Source of the DNA: Mesobacillus sp. S13
GTDB taxonomy: Bacteria > Bacillota > Bacilli > Bacillales > Cytobacillaceae
DNA length: 64,000 bases
Assembly: GCF_020422885.1 (NCBI RefSeq)
Contig: NZ_CP084622.1
Coordinates: forward strand, 1,383,001 to 1,447,000
Direction: 5' to 3'
Part shown: positions 19,552 to 29,668 of the stretch, one piece after another
Layout of the letters: every line of letters begins with the position of its first letter
How positions within the stretch are numbered: the stretch's first letter is position 1
Program-made: the position numbers and the translations under genes
The notes under the pieces: model-generated
What the model was told of the DNA's origin: nothing
Databases searched by the model: none
What the model saw: only the letters and a program-made list of their open reading frames with translations

Positions 19552-19674
19552 TTGTCCAGCTCCTGCGCCTAGCCCCTAGAGACGCTTCGGTCCGCCCAAT
19601 GAATTCAAAGTACGACTTCATCGGTCGGCCCTCCAGCGCTTGTCGGGACTGACCAAGGCGCATGCGCTTTTCTT
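19552..19674 (+). repeat. dispersed structured repeat, copy 2
   Basis: Same element as at 5331 (TTGTCCAGCTCCTGCGCC at the start, AAGGCGCATGCGCTTTTCTT at the end), about 80% alike by eye. It is placed inside the app operon between appA and appB, so it must be transcribed with the operon unless a promoter lies after it. Confidence 0.8.
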
Positions 19675-19705
19675 ATTATCTCTTATTTATTAAAGGAGAA
19701 TTGCC

Positions 19706-20656
19706 ATGCTATCTTATATCATTCGCCGAATCCTGATGGCCATTCCTTTGCTGCTGGGCATTACCATCGTATCTTTTGCCATCATGAAGCTGGCCCCCGG
19801 AGATCCTGCCAGCTTGATGATGGATCCGACGATCAGCCCTGAGGACAAGGCCCGGTTCATGGAAAGGTACGGTCTCAATGATCCAATCCATATCCAGTAT
19901 TTAAAATGGCTGGGAGCCATGCTGCAAGGGGACTTTGGAACTTCATTGATTCGTAAAGGAGTTCCAGTAATCGAAATGATCATGAACAGGATGCCGAATA
20001 CTATTTTATTGATGGTTGTTTCGACAGTGCTGGCCTTGTTGATTTCGATTCCATTTGGTGTCATATCGGCTACAAGACCCTATTCAAAGCTTGACTATAC
20101 AGTAACCGTTACTTCGTTTCTCGGAGTTGCAACACCAAACTTCTTCCTGGGCTTGATCCTGATCATGGTTTTTGCCGTCCAGAATAACTGGTTCCCGACA
20201 GGAGGGGTGGCAACCCTGAATGCCCCATTCAGTCTCTGGGACAGGATCCATCATTTGATCATGCCAGCATTCGTTCTGGCTGCTGCAGACATGGCAGGAC
20301 TCACGAGGTATACAAGATCAAGCATGATGGAAGTGATCAAGCAGGATTATATGAGGACTGCGAGGGCAAAAGGCTTTAGGGAGAACAAAGTTATCTATAA
20401 GCATGGCCTTCGAAATGGACTGATTCCAGTCATCACGATTTTTGGTCTGATGATTCCTTCCTTCATTGGTGGGGCCGTTATTGTTGAAAAAATCTTTACT
20501 TGGCCAGGGATTGGCTTATTATTCGTGGATTCTGCGTTCCAGCGCGATTATCCGGTACTGATGGGATTGACTGTCATCTCGGCAGTGTTTGTCGTGATTG
20601 GAAACTTGATCGCGGACATCCTATACGCAATATTTGATCCAAGGATCGAGTATTAA
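19706..20656 (+). CDS. appB: oligopeptide ABC transporter permease (AppB-like)
   Basis: A 316-residue polytopic membrane protein of the DppB/OppB family: N-terminal segment [20 protein letters not shown], then the periplasmic stretch, then the EAA-type coupling loop near residue 216 ([25 protein letters not shown]) that contacts the ATPase. Pairs with AppC, which starts 11 bases downstream. ATG 19706 follows AAAGGAG. Confidence 0.9.
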   Translation: MLSYIIRRILMAIPLLLGITIVSFAIMKLAPGDPASLMMDPTISPEDKARFMERYGLNDPIHIQYLKWLGAMLQGDFGTSLIRKGVPVIEMIMNRMPNTILLMVVSTVLALLISIPFGVISATRPYSKLDYTVTVTSFLGVATPNFFLGLILIMVFAVQNNWFPTGGVATLNAPFSLWDRIHHLIMPAFVLAAADMAGLTRYTRSSMMEVIKQDYMRTARAKGFRENKVIYKHGLRNGLIPVITIFGLMIPSFIGGAVIVEKIFTWPGIGLLFVDSAFQRDYPVLMGLTVISAVFVVIGNLIADILYAIFDPRIEY

Positions 20657-20667
20657 GGGGGGTAAAC

Positions 20668-21582
20668 ATGGCAAAAACAAATCTAGCCGGAAATCAATCT
20701 GGCAGCCTGGAATTGCATGGTGTCAACACCACGCATGACACAATGCTTGGGATCATTGTCAGGAAATTTGTGAAAAATAAACTTGCCGTATTTGGCGGCA
20801 TTTTCCTGATCATCATCATCACTGCAGCTCTGTTAGCGCCAGTGATTGCCCCATACTCACCTTCCAAGCAGAACCTGCTTTTAAAATTGCAGCCGCCGAA
20901 CAGTGAGCATTGGCTTGGGACGGACAGGTTTGGCAGGGATGTATTTTCAAGGCTTTTATATGGAGCAAGAATTTCATTGTTGGTCGGATTCGCATCCGTT
21001 CTGGGCTCCATTACGATTGGCACCTTCCTTGGAGCTGTAGCGGGCTATGTTGGCGGGATTGTTGATGCGATAATTATGAGGTTTGTCGATATCATTCTAT
21101 CGATTCCATCCATTTTCTTATTGATCACTTTGGTCACGATCTTCAAGCCGGGAGTTGATAAGCTGATTCTGATCTTCGCGCTCCTGGGATGGACAACTAC
21201 TGCACGACTTGTCAGAGGTGAATTCCTCTCACTAAGGTCGAGAGAATTTGTCCTAGCATCCAAAACGATTGGCACGAAGACGCCTACGATTATTTTCTCT
21301 CATATCTTGCCAAACGCGATGGGCCCAATCATCGTATCCGCTACACTGGCAGTAGGCTATGTCATCCTGGCAGAATCAGGATTGAGCTATTTAGGACTGG
21401 GAATACAGCCGCCGCACGCAAGCTGGGGAAATATGCTCCAGGATGCACAGAATTTTACGATTCTCTTGAAATCATGGTGGTATCCACTGGCCCCGGGATT
21501 GATGATCCTGCTGACTGTCATTTGTTTCAACTTTGTCGGGGATGGACTGAGGGATGCTCTTGACCCGAAGATTAACGAATAA
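20668..21582 (+). CDS. appC: oligopeptide ABC transporter permease (AppC-like)
   Basis: A 304-residue DppC/OppC-type permease with the N-terminal cytoplasmic tail, a first membrane segment ([22 protein letters not shown]), the [24 protein letters not shown] signature near residue 74 and the EAA loop ([21 protein letters not shown]) near 195. Last gene of the first app operon; a terminator follows at 21629. Confidence 0.9.
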   Translation: MAKTNLAGNQSGSLELHGVNTTHDTMLGIIVRKFVKNKLAVFGGIFLIIIITAALLAPVIAPYSPSKQNLLLKLQPPNSEHWLGTDRFGRDVFSRLLYGARISLLVGFASVLGSITIGTFLGAVAGYVGGIVDAIIMRFVDIILSIPSIFLLITLVTIFKPGVDKLILIFALLGWTTTARLVRGEFLSLRSREFVLASKTIGTKTPTIIFSHILPNAMGPIIVSATLAVGYVILAESGLSYLGLGIQPPHASWGNMLQDAQNFTILLKSWWYPLAPGLMILLTVICFNFVGDGLRDALDPKINE

Positions 21583-21628
21583 AATTTGGTCTCAGTTTGA
21601 GCATGATAGAAAACCTATACAATCAGTG

Positions 21629-21657
21629 AAAAGCCAGGGACCTCTCTGGCTTTTATC
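21629..21657 (+). terminator. terminator after the first app operon
   Basis: AAAAGCCAG / CTGGCTTTT with an 8-base loop; short T tail. Confidence 0.75.
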
Positions 21658-21759
21658 TTATGTTGGGAAAATTTCTGTGTGTGAAGGTCGCTTCCGAACC
21701 ATTGGCTGCTATTTTCATAAAATGAGTGTAAAAAAGGAAGTCAGTGGAGGGAAAGCAAT

Positions 21760-22542
21760 GTGATTGTAAGGACAGACAAATGGCTTGAATCTGATTTTGA
21801 CAATACAAAGAAGATGTGTGAAAAACTGCTTGACCATTTTCACGGAGCCGATGATCCAAAAAAAGTCTACTCTTATTTAAAGAACTTTGGCATGTACAAG
21901 CCGGATCGCAAAAACAAAAGAATTTTCGAGGAGCTGAAAAAGGAAGCATATTGGAATCGGATAGGGGTGATTTTTAATAAATACAAACGAAAATGGAATG
22001 GACCGGATATTCCGATTTTCATTTTTCCAATGGATCAATCGAATGCCAGGTTAATGAGGGAAGGGAAAGGGAAATCTGGTCTATCCTTCATAGATAAAAT
22101 GTTCCTCTTTCTGACCCCGATCGATGATGAGAAAGAGCTGGAGGCATTGTTTGTACATGAATACCACCATGTATGCAGGATGAAGGCACAAAAGAAAAAC
22201 CCTGAAGAATATACTCTTCTCGATTCAATGATCTTAGAGGGCTTAGCTGAGCATACTGTTGCCGAAAATTGCGGTGAACCTTACACAGGGGACTGGAGCA
22301 GGCGATATTCGACAAAAAAACTGGCTGATTTTTGGGAAAAAGATATTGAAAACAAGCTTTCAATTACAAGGAAAGACCGTGAACATGATGAAATTCTGTT
22401 TGGATTAGGAAGCAGGCCAAGGCTCCTAGGCTATGCGATTGGCTATGAATTAGTAAAACAATATAAACAACATAGAAATTTTACTGAAAAAGCATCATTT
22501 AAGATTCCTTCGTCTGAATTTACAAACTTACTAAAATTTTAA
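21760..22542 (+). CDS. yjaZ: YjaZ-like DUF2268 putative Zn-dependent protease
   Basis: A 260-residue soluble protein of the DUF2268 family, predicted Zn-dependent proteases. The metal motif HEYHH is at about residues 133-137 (LFVHEYHHVCR), with LEGLAEHTVAE about 30 residues later offering a Glu that could be the third ligand. No signal peptide, so cytoplasmic. The GTG 21760 start follows AGTGGAGGGAAA. In B. subtilis yjaZ lies next to app as here. Substrate unknown. Confidence 0.85.
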   Translation: MIVRTDKWLESDFDNTKKMCEKLLDHFHGADDPKKVYSYLKNFGMYKPDRKNKRIFEELKKEAYWNRIGVIFNKYKRKWNGPDIPIFIFPMDQSNARLMREGKGKSGLSFIDKMFLFLTPIDDEKELEALFVHEYHHVCRMKAQKKNPEEYTLLDSMILEGLAEHTVAENCGEPYTGDWSRRYSTKKLADFWEKDIENKLSITRKDREHDEILFGLGSRPRLLGYAIGYELVKQYKQHRNFTEKASFKIPSSEFTNLLKF

Positions 22543-22557
22543 TAATTTTTAGACATT

Positions 22558-22585
22558 AAAAAACCCAGTAACCACGGGTTTTTTT
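22558..22585 (+). terminator. terminator after yjaZ
   Basis: AAAAAACCC, 9-base loop, GGGTTTTTTT. Confidence 0.8.
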
Positions 22586-22675
22586 GTGTTATTAGAAAAA
22601 TTATAAATTTCCCAATTGAAAAAAAAGTATTGCAAATGTAATAAATCTGTAATAACATTTTATTAAAATATATCG

Positions 22676-22690
22676 AATTTGCAGAATATT
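22676..22690 (+). promoter_or_regulatory. CodY-like box upstream of the second app-type operon
   Basis: AATTTGCAGAATATT matches 13 of 15 positions of the CodY motif and lies 30 bases before the first ATPase gene. A TTGCAA at 22630 with TAACAT 17 bases later may be the promoter. Confidence 0.6.
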
Positions 22691-22720
22691 TTATTATTTA
22701 AAATGTGAGAAGGTGTCCTA

Positions 22721-23743
22721 ATGAGCAATTATTCAATACATAATGAAGCACCTTTGCTGGAAGTCAAGAATCTTGAGACAGCATTTAATATCGATGGCGA
22801 ATTTTACAACGCTGTTGACAAGGTAAGCTTTGCTGTCAAACCAAGGCAGATTGTCGGGGTTGTTGGCGAATCAGGGTGCGGGAAATCAGTTATGAGCTTA
22901 TCGGTCATGCAGCTCCTTCCAAAAGGAGTTGGAAAGATTCGCGGTGGCGAGATTGTTTTCGAAGGAGTTCATCTCGAACAGCTATCCGAAAAGGAAATGA
23001 ATAAAATCCGCGGCCGCGACATTTCAATGATCTTCCAGGAGCCGATGACATCGATGAATCCAGTTTTTACAATAGGATTCCAGCTGCAGGAAGTATTGTT
23101 TAACCACACGAAAATCTCTAAAGCCGAAGCAAGGCAGAAAAGCATCGCGCTATTGAAAAGCGTAGGCATTTCTCGTCCTGAGAAAATCGTAGATGAGTAT
23201 CCGCATCAGCTATCCGGTGGTATGAGACAGAGGGTCATGATTGCGATGGCAATTGCAAACCAGCCGAAGCTTCTTATTGCGGACGAGCCTACAACAGCAT
23301 TGGATGTAACAGTCCAAGCCCAGATTCTTGACTTGCTTAAGAGTATCCAGGAAGTAAATGATATGTCCGTCATCATGATCACGCATGATCTTGGCGTTGT
23401 TGCAGAGATGTGCGATGAAGTCATCGTTATGTATGCAGGCCGGATTGTAGAACGTGCTGATGTTGACACACTTTTCTATAACCCGAAGCATCCTTACACA
23501 GAATTGATGATGGGTGCCATCCCTAAGATGGATGAGGATAAAGAAGAATTAAGCTCGATCAAGGGAATCGTCCCGTCGCTAAAAAATATGCCTGCAACTG
23601 GCTGCCGTTTCGCAAACCGTTGTCCGAAAGCAATGCCAGAGTGTACAAGTATCACTCCACAGCTTGGAGAAGTCGAGCAAGGACATGAAGTGGCGTGCAT
23701 TCTATATGAAGCAAGTATGCCAAAAGAAGGGGTTAAGGCATAA
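22721..23743 (+). CDS. oligopeptide ABC transporter ATPase, second app-type system (D subunit)
   Basis: A 340-residue ATPase of the OppD/DppD class: Walker A GESGCGKS near 49, signature LSGGMRQR near 164, Walker B LLIADEPT near 184, C-terminal Cys extension (GCRFANRCPKAMPEC). First gene of a second complete D-F-A-B-C operon that follows the app operon directly. ATG 22721 has AGAAGGTG upstream; its stop overlaps the next ATG by one base (TAATG). Whether it should be called App, Dpp or another name cannot be decided without a phylogeny. Confidence 0.88.
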   Translation: MSNYSIHNEAPLLEVKNLETAFNIDGEFYNAVDKVSFAVKPRQIVGVVGESGCGKSVMSLSVMQLLPKGVGKIRGGEIVFEGVHLEQLSEKEMNKIRGRDISMIFQEPMTSMNPVFTIGFQLQEVLFNHTKISKAEARQKSIALLKSVGISRPEKIVDEYPHQLSGGMRQRVMIAMAIANQPKLLIADEPTTALDVTVQAQILDLLKSIQEVNDMSVIMITHDLGVVAEMCDEVIVMYAGRIVERADVDTLFYNPKHPYTELMMGAIPKMDEDKEELSSIKGIVPSLKNMPATGCRFANRCPKAMPECTSITPQLGEVEQGHEVACILYEASMPKEGVKA

Positions 23744-24729
23744 TGAGCAATACAACTTTAACAGAAAAAGAGAATTTGCTGGAAATTAAGAATCTGAAAA
23801 CCTATTACCCTGTCAAAGGCGGATTCTTCCGCCGCACAGTTGGGAATGTCAAAGCTGTCGACGATATTTCATTCGAAATCAAAAAGGGTGAAACATTAGG
23901 TCTCGTAGGAGAATCAGGCTGCGGCAAATCAACAACTGGTAGAACAATCATCAGATTGTTGAATGCGACAGATGGGGAAATCATTTTTGAAGGCAAGGAT
24001 ATTACTAAGTTAAGAGGCAAGACACTTCAGTCGATTCGCCAGGATATCCAGATGGTCTTCCAGGATCCTTATGCCTCACTTAACCCGATGCAAATGGTCG
24101 GTGACATTGTCTCTGAACCTATCCGGAACTTCAAGAATGCTAGTATGAAAGACTTGAAAAATGAAGTGATGGATTTATTAACAAAAGTTGGTCTTCCTGA
24201 AGATGCTTACTATAAATATGCCCATGAATTCTCGGGCGGACAGAGACAAAGGATTGGCATTGCCAGAGCGCTTGCGTTGAGACCTAAGCTGATCATAGCT
24301 GATGAGCCGGTATCGGCCCTTGACGTATCCGTCCAATCCCAGGTTCTTAATCTATTGAAAGAGCTTCAGAAGGAATTTGACTTAACTTTCTTATTCATCG
24401 CTCATGACCTTAGTGTCGTTAAGCATATGAGTGACCGGATCGGCGTAATGTATCTCGGCAATATGGTTGAAATTGCCGATCGCAACAGCATGTATGCTGA
24501 GCCGCTCCACCCATATACCCAGGCTTTGATTTCAGCCATTCCAATGCCGGATCCGCGCAGGAAGAAGGAAAGGATCGTACTCGAAGGAGATGTGCCAAGT
24601 CCATTGAATCCTCCAACAGGGTGCCCATTCCATCCGCGCTGCCCAGCTGCGATGGCAGAGTGTTCTCAAGTGAAGCCAGCTTTAAAGGAGGTGAAGCCAG
24701 GACACCGAGTTGCTTGCCACCTTTACTAG
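23743..24729 (+). CDS. oligopeptide ABC transporter ATPase, second app-type system (F subunit)
   Basis: A 328-residue OppF/DppF-type ATPase: Walker A GESGCGKS near 57, signature FSGGQRQR near 164, Walker [13 protein letters not shown] near 184, and [15 protein letters not shown] at the C-terminus. Coupled to the preceding gene by the TAATG overlap. Compared with AppF in the first operon it keeps the normal Pro after ADE. Confidence 0.9.
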   Translation: MSNTTLTEKENLLEIKNLKTYYPVKGGFFRRTVGNVKAVDDISFEIKKGETLGLVGESGCGKSTTGRTIIRLLNATDGEIIFEGKDITKLRGKTLQSIRQDIQMVFQDPYASLNPMQMVGDIVSEPIRNFKNASMKDLKNEVMDLLTKVGLPEDAYYKYAHEFSGGQRQRIGIARALALRPKLIIADEPVSALDVSVQSQVLNLLKELQKEFDLTFLFIAHDLSVVKHMSDRIGVMYLGNMVEIADRNSMYAEPLHPYTQALISAIPMPDPRRKKERIVLEGDVPSPLNPPTGCPFHPRCPAAMAECSQVKPALKEVKPGHRVACHLY

Positions 24730-24777
24730 GGCAATAATTTTTGCAAAAAAATACAATAAAAAAACGGGGGGAAAACC

Positions 24778-26499
24778 ATGAAGAAACCATTGCTTTGGCT
24801 AGCTATGCTAGTACTGGTTTTATCAACATTCCTTGCTGCGTGCAGCGGAGGAGACAAAGAGAAGACAACAGCTGATCCAAAAGAGGACGACAAAGACAAC
24901 GCAGCAGAAGAAACAGGACCGCAAGATGGCGGTACATTGACTTACGCTTTAAGCTCTGAGTTCAAAGGCCTTTTGAACTGGAACTTCTACGATGCTGACG
25001 GAGACGATGACATCATCGCATTCTTCGACGATGCATTGATCGACTATGATGAGAACCTTAAGGCTGAGCCAAACATCGCTAGCTGGACTACTGATGACAA
25101 CAAGGTTTTCACTTTCACTTTTGAAAAAGGCGTAAAATGGCACAATGGCGAAGAATTGACAGTTAATGACTGGGTATTCGCTCTTGAAACAATCGCTACT
25201 CTTGGTGGAGAACACCAACGCTGGTCTAACGTAAACACAATCGAAGGTGCAAAGGACTTCAACGAAGGAAAGACTGACAAGATCGCTGGTCTTGAAGTTG
25301 TTGATGACTATACTTTGAAAATCACTTTTGATAAAGCTCGCGTAAACAACCTTGAGAATGTTTGGGCTTACCCGCTTTCTCGCAAGGAATTTGAAGGAAT
25401 CGATCCTAAGGATATGGCTGCTTCTGAGCAGGTCCGCACTAAGCCTGTAGGAACTGGTCCATTCAAAGTTGCAAAAGTTATCCCTGGTGAATCAGTAGAA
25501 CTAGTTAAAAACGAAAACTACTGGAAAGGTGCTCCGCACTTAGACAAGATCGTTGTTAAAGTTATCGATTCTTCACTTACTACTGGAGAACTTAAGAATG
25601 GAACTCTTGACATGACTCCATTCCACCCAACAGTTCTTCCTGAAATCGAAGCACTTGATAACGTTGAAGTTGTGAAATTCCCTGGCTTATCTTACTACTA
25701 CATCGGCTTCAAACTTGGTAAATACGATGGCAAGAAAAACGTAATGGACAAAGATAAGTATGCAAGCAAAGAATTGCGCCAAGCTATGCTTTTCGCAATC
25801 AACCGCGAAGAGTGGGTAGATGCGTTCTTCAGTGGATTAGGAAAGCCGCTTAACCGTCCTATCCCATCTTCACACTGGATTGCTGCACCTAACGAAGATA
25901 TGCCGATCCAATATGAATACAATCCAGAAAAAGCAAAAGAAATCCTTGATAAAGCTGGATATGTTGATAAAGACGGAGATGGATTCCGTGAAGATCCAAA
26001 GGGAGAAAAGTTCACTGTTAAGTTCTCTCACTATGCAACTGGAAACCCAACTTTTGAAGCACGTGCAAAAGCTATGACTCAGTATTGGGAAGAAGTTGGC
26101 TTGAAGTCTGAGCTTCAAATGACAGATGTTAACCTTTACTATGATCAGCTTGAAAAAGATGACCCAGCTCTAGAAGTATTCTATGGCGGTTGGGGAACTG
26201 GCGCAGATCCGGATCCACTACCACTTTGGGGTATTGAATCAGTATGGAACTACCCACGTTGGGTAAATGAAGATGCTCAAAAGCTTCTTGAAGATGCTGT
26301 TGACCTTGAAGTAGTTGGAACTGACACAGAAAAGCGTGCAAAATTGTATTCTGACTGGCAGAAGATTTTCAACGAAGAAGTACCTGCACTTCCAATCCTT
26401 GAACTAGAAGAAGTTATGGCTGTTGCTGAGCGCGTTCAAGGCGTTAAGTACGACGTTTCTGGTTCTAACTCACCTCATGAATGGTGGATCAAGCAATAA
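24778..26499 (+). CDS. oligopeptide-binding lipoprotein, second app-type system
   Basis: A 573-residue family-5 solute-binding lipoprotein: signal with lipobox LAAC near residue 21, acidic linker (DPKEDDKDNAAEE), mature domain beginning GGTLTYALSSEFKGLLNWNF. Codons are strongly biased to the highly expressed set (many GAA, GCT, CTT, AAC), far more than in the neighbouring permeases and than in the first operon's binding protein, suggesting abundant expression. RBS GGGGGGAAAACC precedes ATG. The permease follows after only 30 bases, with no attenuator. Confidence 0.9.
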   Translation: MKKPLLWLAMLVLVLSTFLAACSGGDKEKTTADPKEDDKDNAAEETGPQDGGTLTYALSSEFKGLLNWNFYDADGDDDIIAFFDDALIDYDENLKAEPNIASWTTDDNKVFTFTFEKGVKWHNGEELTVNDWVFALETIATLGGEHQRWSNVNTIEGAKDFNEGKTDKIAGLEVVDDYTLKITFDKARVNNLENVWAYPLSRKEFEGIDPKDMAASEQVRTKPVGTGPFKVAKVIPGESVELVKNENYWKGAPHLDKIVVKVIDSSLTTGELKNGTLDMTPFHPTVLPEIEALDNVEVVKFPGLSYYYIGFKLGKYDGKKNVMDKDKYASKELRQAMLFAINREEWVDAFFSGLGKPLNRPIPSSHWIAAPNEDMPIQYEYNPEKAKEILDKAGYVDKDGDGFREDPKGEKFTVKFSHYATGNPTFEARAKAMTQYWEEVGLKSELQMTDVNLYYDQLEKDDPALEVFYGGWGTGADPDPLPLWGIESVWNYPRWVNEDAQKLLEDAVDLEVVGTDTEKRAKLYSDWQKIFNEEVPALPILELEEVMAVAERVQGVKYDVSGSNSPHEWWIKQ

Positions 26500-26536
26500 T
26501 CATTAGGTACCACCTATTCAGTTAAGGAGAATGCAT

Positions 26537-27502
26537 ATGCTTAAATACAGTTTACGACGCATACTCGGCATGATTCCTATGCTTTTCCTTATCTCTATTG
26601 TAGTGTTTTCCCTGGCGAAACTTATGCCAGGGGACTCACTCAGTGGGGAGATCGATCCGAACAATACGGATCCGGCATACATAGAAGAGATGCGCGAGAA
26701 GCTCGGGTATAATGACCCAGTCCACATTCAATATTTTACATGGATCACAAATTTCATGCAGGGAGACTTCGGGAAATCAACCCGTTATAAAATCCCGGCA
26801 AGCGAAATAATCGCAGAGCGTTTGCCAAATACGATATTTCTAGGTTTTACCAGTATTTTAATAACCTATGTACTAGCATTAATAATGGGCATTTATGCCG
26901 GAAGGAAGCCATATACGCTTGGCGATAACGCCATCGGTACAGCCAACTATATAGGCCTGGCACTCCCTTCATTCGTAGCTGGTGTGTTTGCAATCTATTT
27001 CTTTTCATTCAATTTAGGATGGTTCCCATCAAATGGATCGGTTGATATCTCGACTACAGAAGGAACAGCAGCCTACTGGTTAAGCAGGCTTCATCATGTA
27101 TTCCTGCCTGCTGTGGTTTTAGGATTACTGAGTACCGCAAGCTATACGCAGTTCCTGCGTAATGACATTATAGAAAACAGCCGTAAGGATTTTGTAAGAA
27201 CGGCCCGTGCTAAAGGCACAGCTGAAAGCAAGATTTACAATCAGCATATTTTACGTAATTCAATTATCCCACTAGTAACATTTCTTGGATTTGACATTGT
27301 CAACCTGGTCGGTGGAGCAATCATTACGGAAACGATCTTCACTTATCCTGGACTCGGTCAATTATTCTTGAACTCTGTCAGCCAGAGAGACTATCCAGTG
27401 CTGATGACACTGACAATGATGTTCTCATTCTTGACACTATTTGGAAATCTCATTGCTGATATTCTATACGGAATCGTAGATCCAAGGATCAGGCTTGATT
27501 AA
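26537..27502 (+). CDS. oligopeptide ABC transporter permease, second app-type system (B subunit)
   Basis: A 321-residue DppB/OppB-type membrane protein (LKYSLRRILGMIPMLFLISI at the N-terminus; coupling loop RTARAKGTAESKIYNQHILRN near 222). I prefer ATG 26537, six bases after AAGGAGA, over ATG 26531, which touches that site. Confidence 0.9.
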   Translation: MLKYSLRRILGMIPMLFLISIVVFSLAKLMPGDSLSGEIDPNNTDPAYIEEMREKLGYNDPVHIQYFTWITNFMQGDFGKSTRYKIPASEIIAERLPNTIFLGFTSILITYVLALIMGIYAGRKPYTLGDNAIGTANYIGLALPSFVAGVFAIYFFSFNLGWFPSNGSVDISTTEGTAAYWLSRLHHVFLPAVVLGLLSTASYTQFLRNDIIENSRKDFVRTARAKGTAESKIYNQHILRNSIIPLVTFLGFDIVNLVGGAIITETIFTYPGLGQLFLNSVSQRDYPVLMTLTMMFSFLTLFGNLIADILYGIVDPRIRLD

Positions 27503-27513
27503 GGAGGATGGCT

Positions 27514-28422
27514 ATGGAAGTTTCTACAGCAAATAATACACAGATTAATCTGAAGCCGGAAAAAGGCTTGTCTCCTTGGGCCATTGCTCGCAGAAAGTTT
27601 ATTAAAAACAAACTGGCGATGACAAGCTTGATCTTTTTGATCTTCGTAACCGTTGTTTCTTTCCTGGCTCCATATATTACTACTATTGATATTACGAAAA
27701 TCAATATTGGTTCAATGTCACTTAAACCATCTGCTGAACACTGGCTTGGTACAGACAAAAACGGACGTGATGTTTTCACGAGATTATTGTATGGCGGAAG
27801 GGTATCCCTTTTAGTCGGAATTAGCTGTACATTATTCGTTATCTTTTTCGGAACAATTGTAGGATCAATCGCAGGATACTTCGGAGGAATTGTGGACAGC
27901 ATGCTCATGCGTTTTACTGATTTCGTTCTGAACTTCCCATTCCTGGTTTTCGTTATCGTATTGGCTACAATTTTCTACGGTAAAATTAACGGTCTTGTCA
28001 TCCTGATCATGGTTATCAGCTTGCTGAGCTGGGGCGGGGTAGCAAGGATTGTCCGAAGCAAGATCTTGGCGGAGAAGGAGAACGAATATATTCTTGCTGC
28101 AATCTCAATCGGATGTTCACCATTTAAAGTCATCACAAAGCATTTACTGCCTAATGTTCTTTCAACAATCATCGTACAAGCAACAATCTTGTTCGCTTCC
28201 ATGATTGTCGCAGAAACAGGACTAAGCTTCTTGGGATTCGGTGTACCATCTGAAATTCCATCATGGGGTAACATGCTTGCATTCGCAAATGAACCAGACG
28301 TATTACAAGGAAAGCCGTGGATCTGGATTCCACCAGCACTTGCTATCACACTAACGATTTTGTCCATCAACTTCGTAGGTGAAGGCCTAAAAGATGCACT
28401 GAATCCAAGATCACGCCGTTAA
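27514..28422 (+). CDS. oligopeptide ABC transporter permease, second app-type system (C subunit)
   Basis: A 302-residue DppC/OppC-type permease with signature HWLGTDKNGRDVFTRLLYG near 74 and coupling loop AAISIGCSPFKVITKHLLPN. ATG 27514 lies six bases after AAGGAGG; the earlier in-frame ATG 27508 abuts it. Last gene of the operon, followed at once by a terminator and by tandem array 2. Confidence 0.9.
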   Translation: MEVSTANNTQINLKPEKGLSPWAIARRKFIKNKLAMTSLIFLIFVTVVSFLAPYITTIDITKINIGSMSLKPSAEHWLGTDKNGRDVFTRLLYGGRVSLLVGISCTLFVIFFGTIVGSIAGYFGGIVDSMLMRFTDFVLNFPFLVFVIVLATIFYGKINGLVILIMVISLLSWGGVARIVRSKILAEKENEYILAAISIGCSPFKVITKHLLPNVLSTIIVQATILFASMIVAETGLSFLGFGVPSEIPSWGNMLAFANEPDVLQGKPWIWIPPALAITLTILSINFVGEGLKDALNPRSRR

Positions 28423-28450
28423 AAAATCTACCATACAAAGGTAGATTTTT
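28422..28450 (+). terminator. terminator after the second app-type operon
   Basis: AAAAATCTACC / GGTAGATTTTT with a 7-base loop and T tail, starting at the stop codon. Confidence 0.88.
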
Positions 28451-28481
28451 TATTTTGCCTATTTTTCGATATGAGTGCACC

Positions 28482-29210
28482 TGTTCGGACAAAATGACAG
28501 GTATGAGCGCTCAAAATGTCTTAAGTGGGATTAACTTCGGACAAAATTAGAAGCAGGAGCCCTGAAAATGTCCGAAGTAGCCCCGGGTTCAGACAAAATA
28601 GCAAGCCCGACGGCCGGTAAATGTCCAAAGTAGCCCTATGTTCTGACAAAACAACAAACTCGACGATCGAAAATGTCCAAAGTAGCCCCCGGTTCAGACA
28701 AAACCACAAGCAGGACGGCTGAAAATGTCCGAAGTAGCTCCAGGTTCAGACAAAACCACAAGCTGGACGGCCGAAAATGTCCCAAGTAGCCCCGGGTTCG
28801 GACAAAACCACAAGCTGGACGGCTGAAAATGTCTGAAGTAGCCCCAGGTTCGGACAAAACCTCAAACAGGACGACCGAAAATGTCCGAAGTAGCCCCCGG
28901 TTCAGACAAAACCACAAGCAGGACGGCTGAAAATGTCTGAAGTAGTCCCAGGTTCGGACAAAACCACAAGCAGGACGGCTGAAAAAGTCCGAAGTAGCCC
29001 TAGGTTCGGACAAAACCACAAGCAGGACGGCAGAAAATGTCCGAAGTAGCCCCAGGTTCAGACAAAACCACAAGCAGGACGACCGATAATGTCCGAAGTA
29101 GCCCCCGGTTCAGACAAAATAGCAAGCCGGAAGGCCGAAAATGTCCGAAGTAGCCCCAGGTTCAAACAAAATAGCAAGCCTGACCGGCAATAATGTCCTA
29201 AGTTGCTCCC
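28482..29210. repeat. tandem array 2: fourteen units of 52 bp
   Basis: Unit starts at 28482, 28534, 28586, 28639, 28691, 28743, 28795, 28847, 28899, 28951, 29003, 29055, 29107 and 29159. All steps are 52 bp except one of 53. The core of each junction is TGTCCGAA, GTAGCCCCAGG, TTCGGACA: an 8-bp stem with an 11-base loop. The central units are nearly identical and the outer ones have diverged, as expected for unequal exchange. It occupies most of the 949-bp gap between the terminator and the next small gene. Minus-strand open frames (up to 145 codons) are a by-product. Confidence 0.96.
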
Positions 29211-29371
29211 CAGCAATAAACTAAACCAATCTGTTCAACCTTTACTGAATGAATTTAAGTCCTTTTTAAGTACTTCCTAACCAACTTCCTTCATATAAAT
29301 GATAAAAAATGGACAGGCCGGGGTGAGGTATGTGAGTGATGTGAATAGTTGTTTTAAAGCGAGTAAATTTT

Positions 29372-29587
29372 ATGATTTTTAGGCTTTTTGTTTTGACGAT
29401 TGGATTTGGCTTGGCGGTTTCTGGTGGGATCAGCGCAATCGCCTATTTAAATATGCTGACAGCAGGCCATGGGTTGGATGAGTATCTTTCCTTTATATCT
29501 CGGAGAGTAGAGTGCTATTTCCTGCCAGCAGGAATGGGGATCATTTGGTTAAGTATTTATTGGCCCCATAATGACGATATAAATTGA
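29372..29587 (+). CDS. small predicted membrane protein
   Basis: A 71-residue protein with two hydrophobic segments (FRLFVLTIGFGLAVSGGISAIAYL and CYFLPAGMGIIWLSIYW), so probably two membrane passes. I do not recognise a named family, although the sequence looks like a real conserved protein. The ribosome site is poor (only AAAGCGAG nearby), which lowers confidence in the start. It lies 81 bases before yjbA. Confidence 0.6.
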   Translation: MIFRLFVLTIGFGLAVSGGISAIAYLNMLTAGHGLDEYLSFISRRVECYFLPAGMGIIWLSIYWPHNDDIN

Positions 29588-29668
29588 TCTTCCTTTTAAG
29601 GAATATTTTTACTAAGTGCTGCCCATACTGATGGACAAACAGTTTCTTGAAGTGAGGGGTTAATAATC

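Noticed and set aside
28636-29073. 145-codon minus-strand open frame with repeating WFCLN..LLRTF pattern
   Set aside because: Generated by reading the 52-bp array: three units give a 52-residue period. No ribosome site and no family.
28482-29210. CRISPR array
   Set aside because: The whole 52-bp unit is conserved; there is no alternation of constant repeat and unique spacer, and no cas genes are present.
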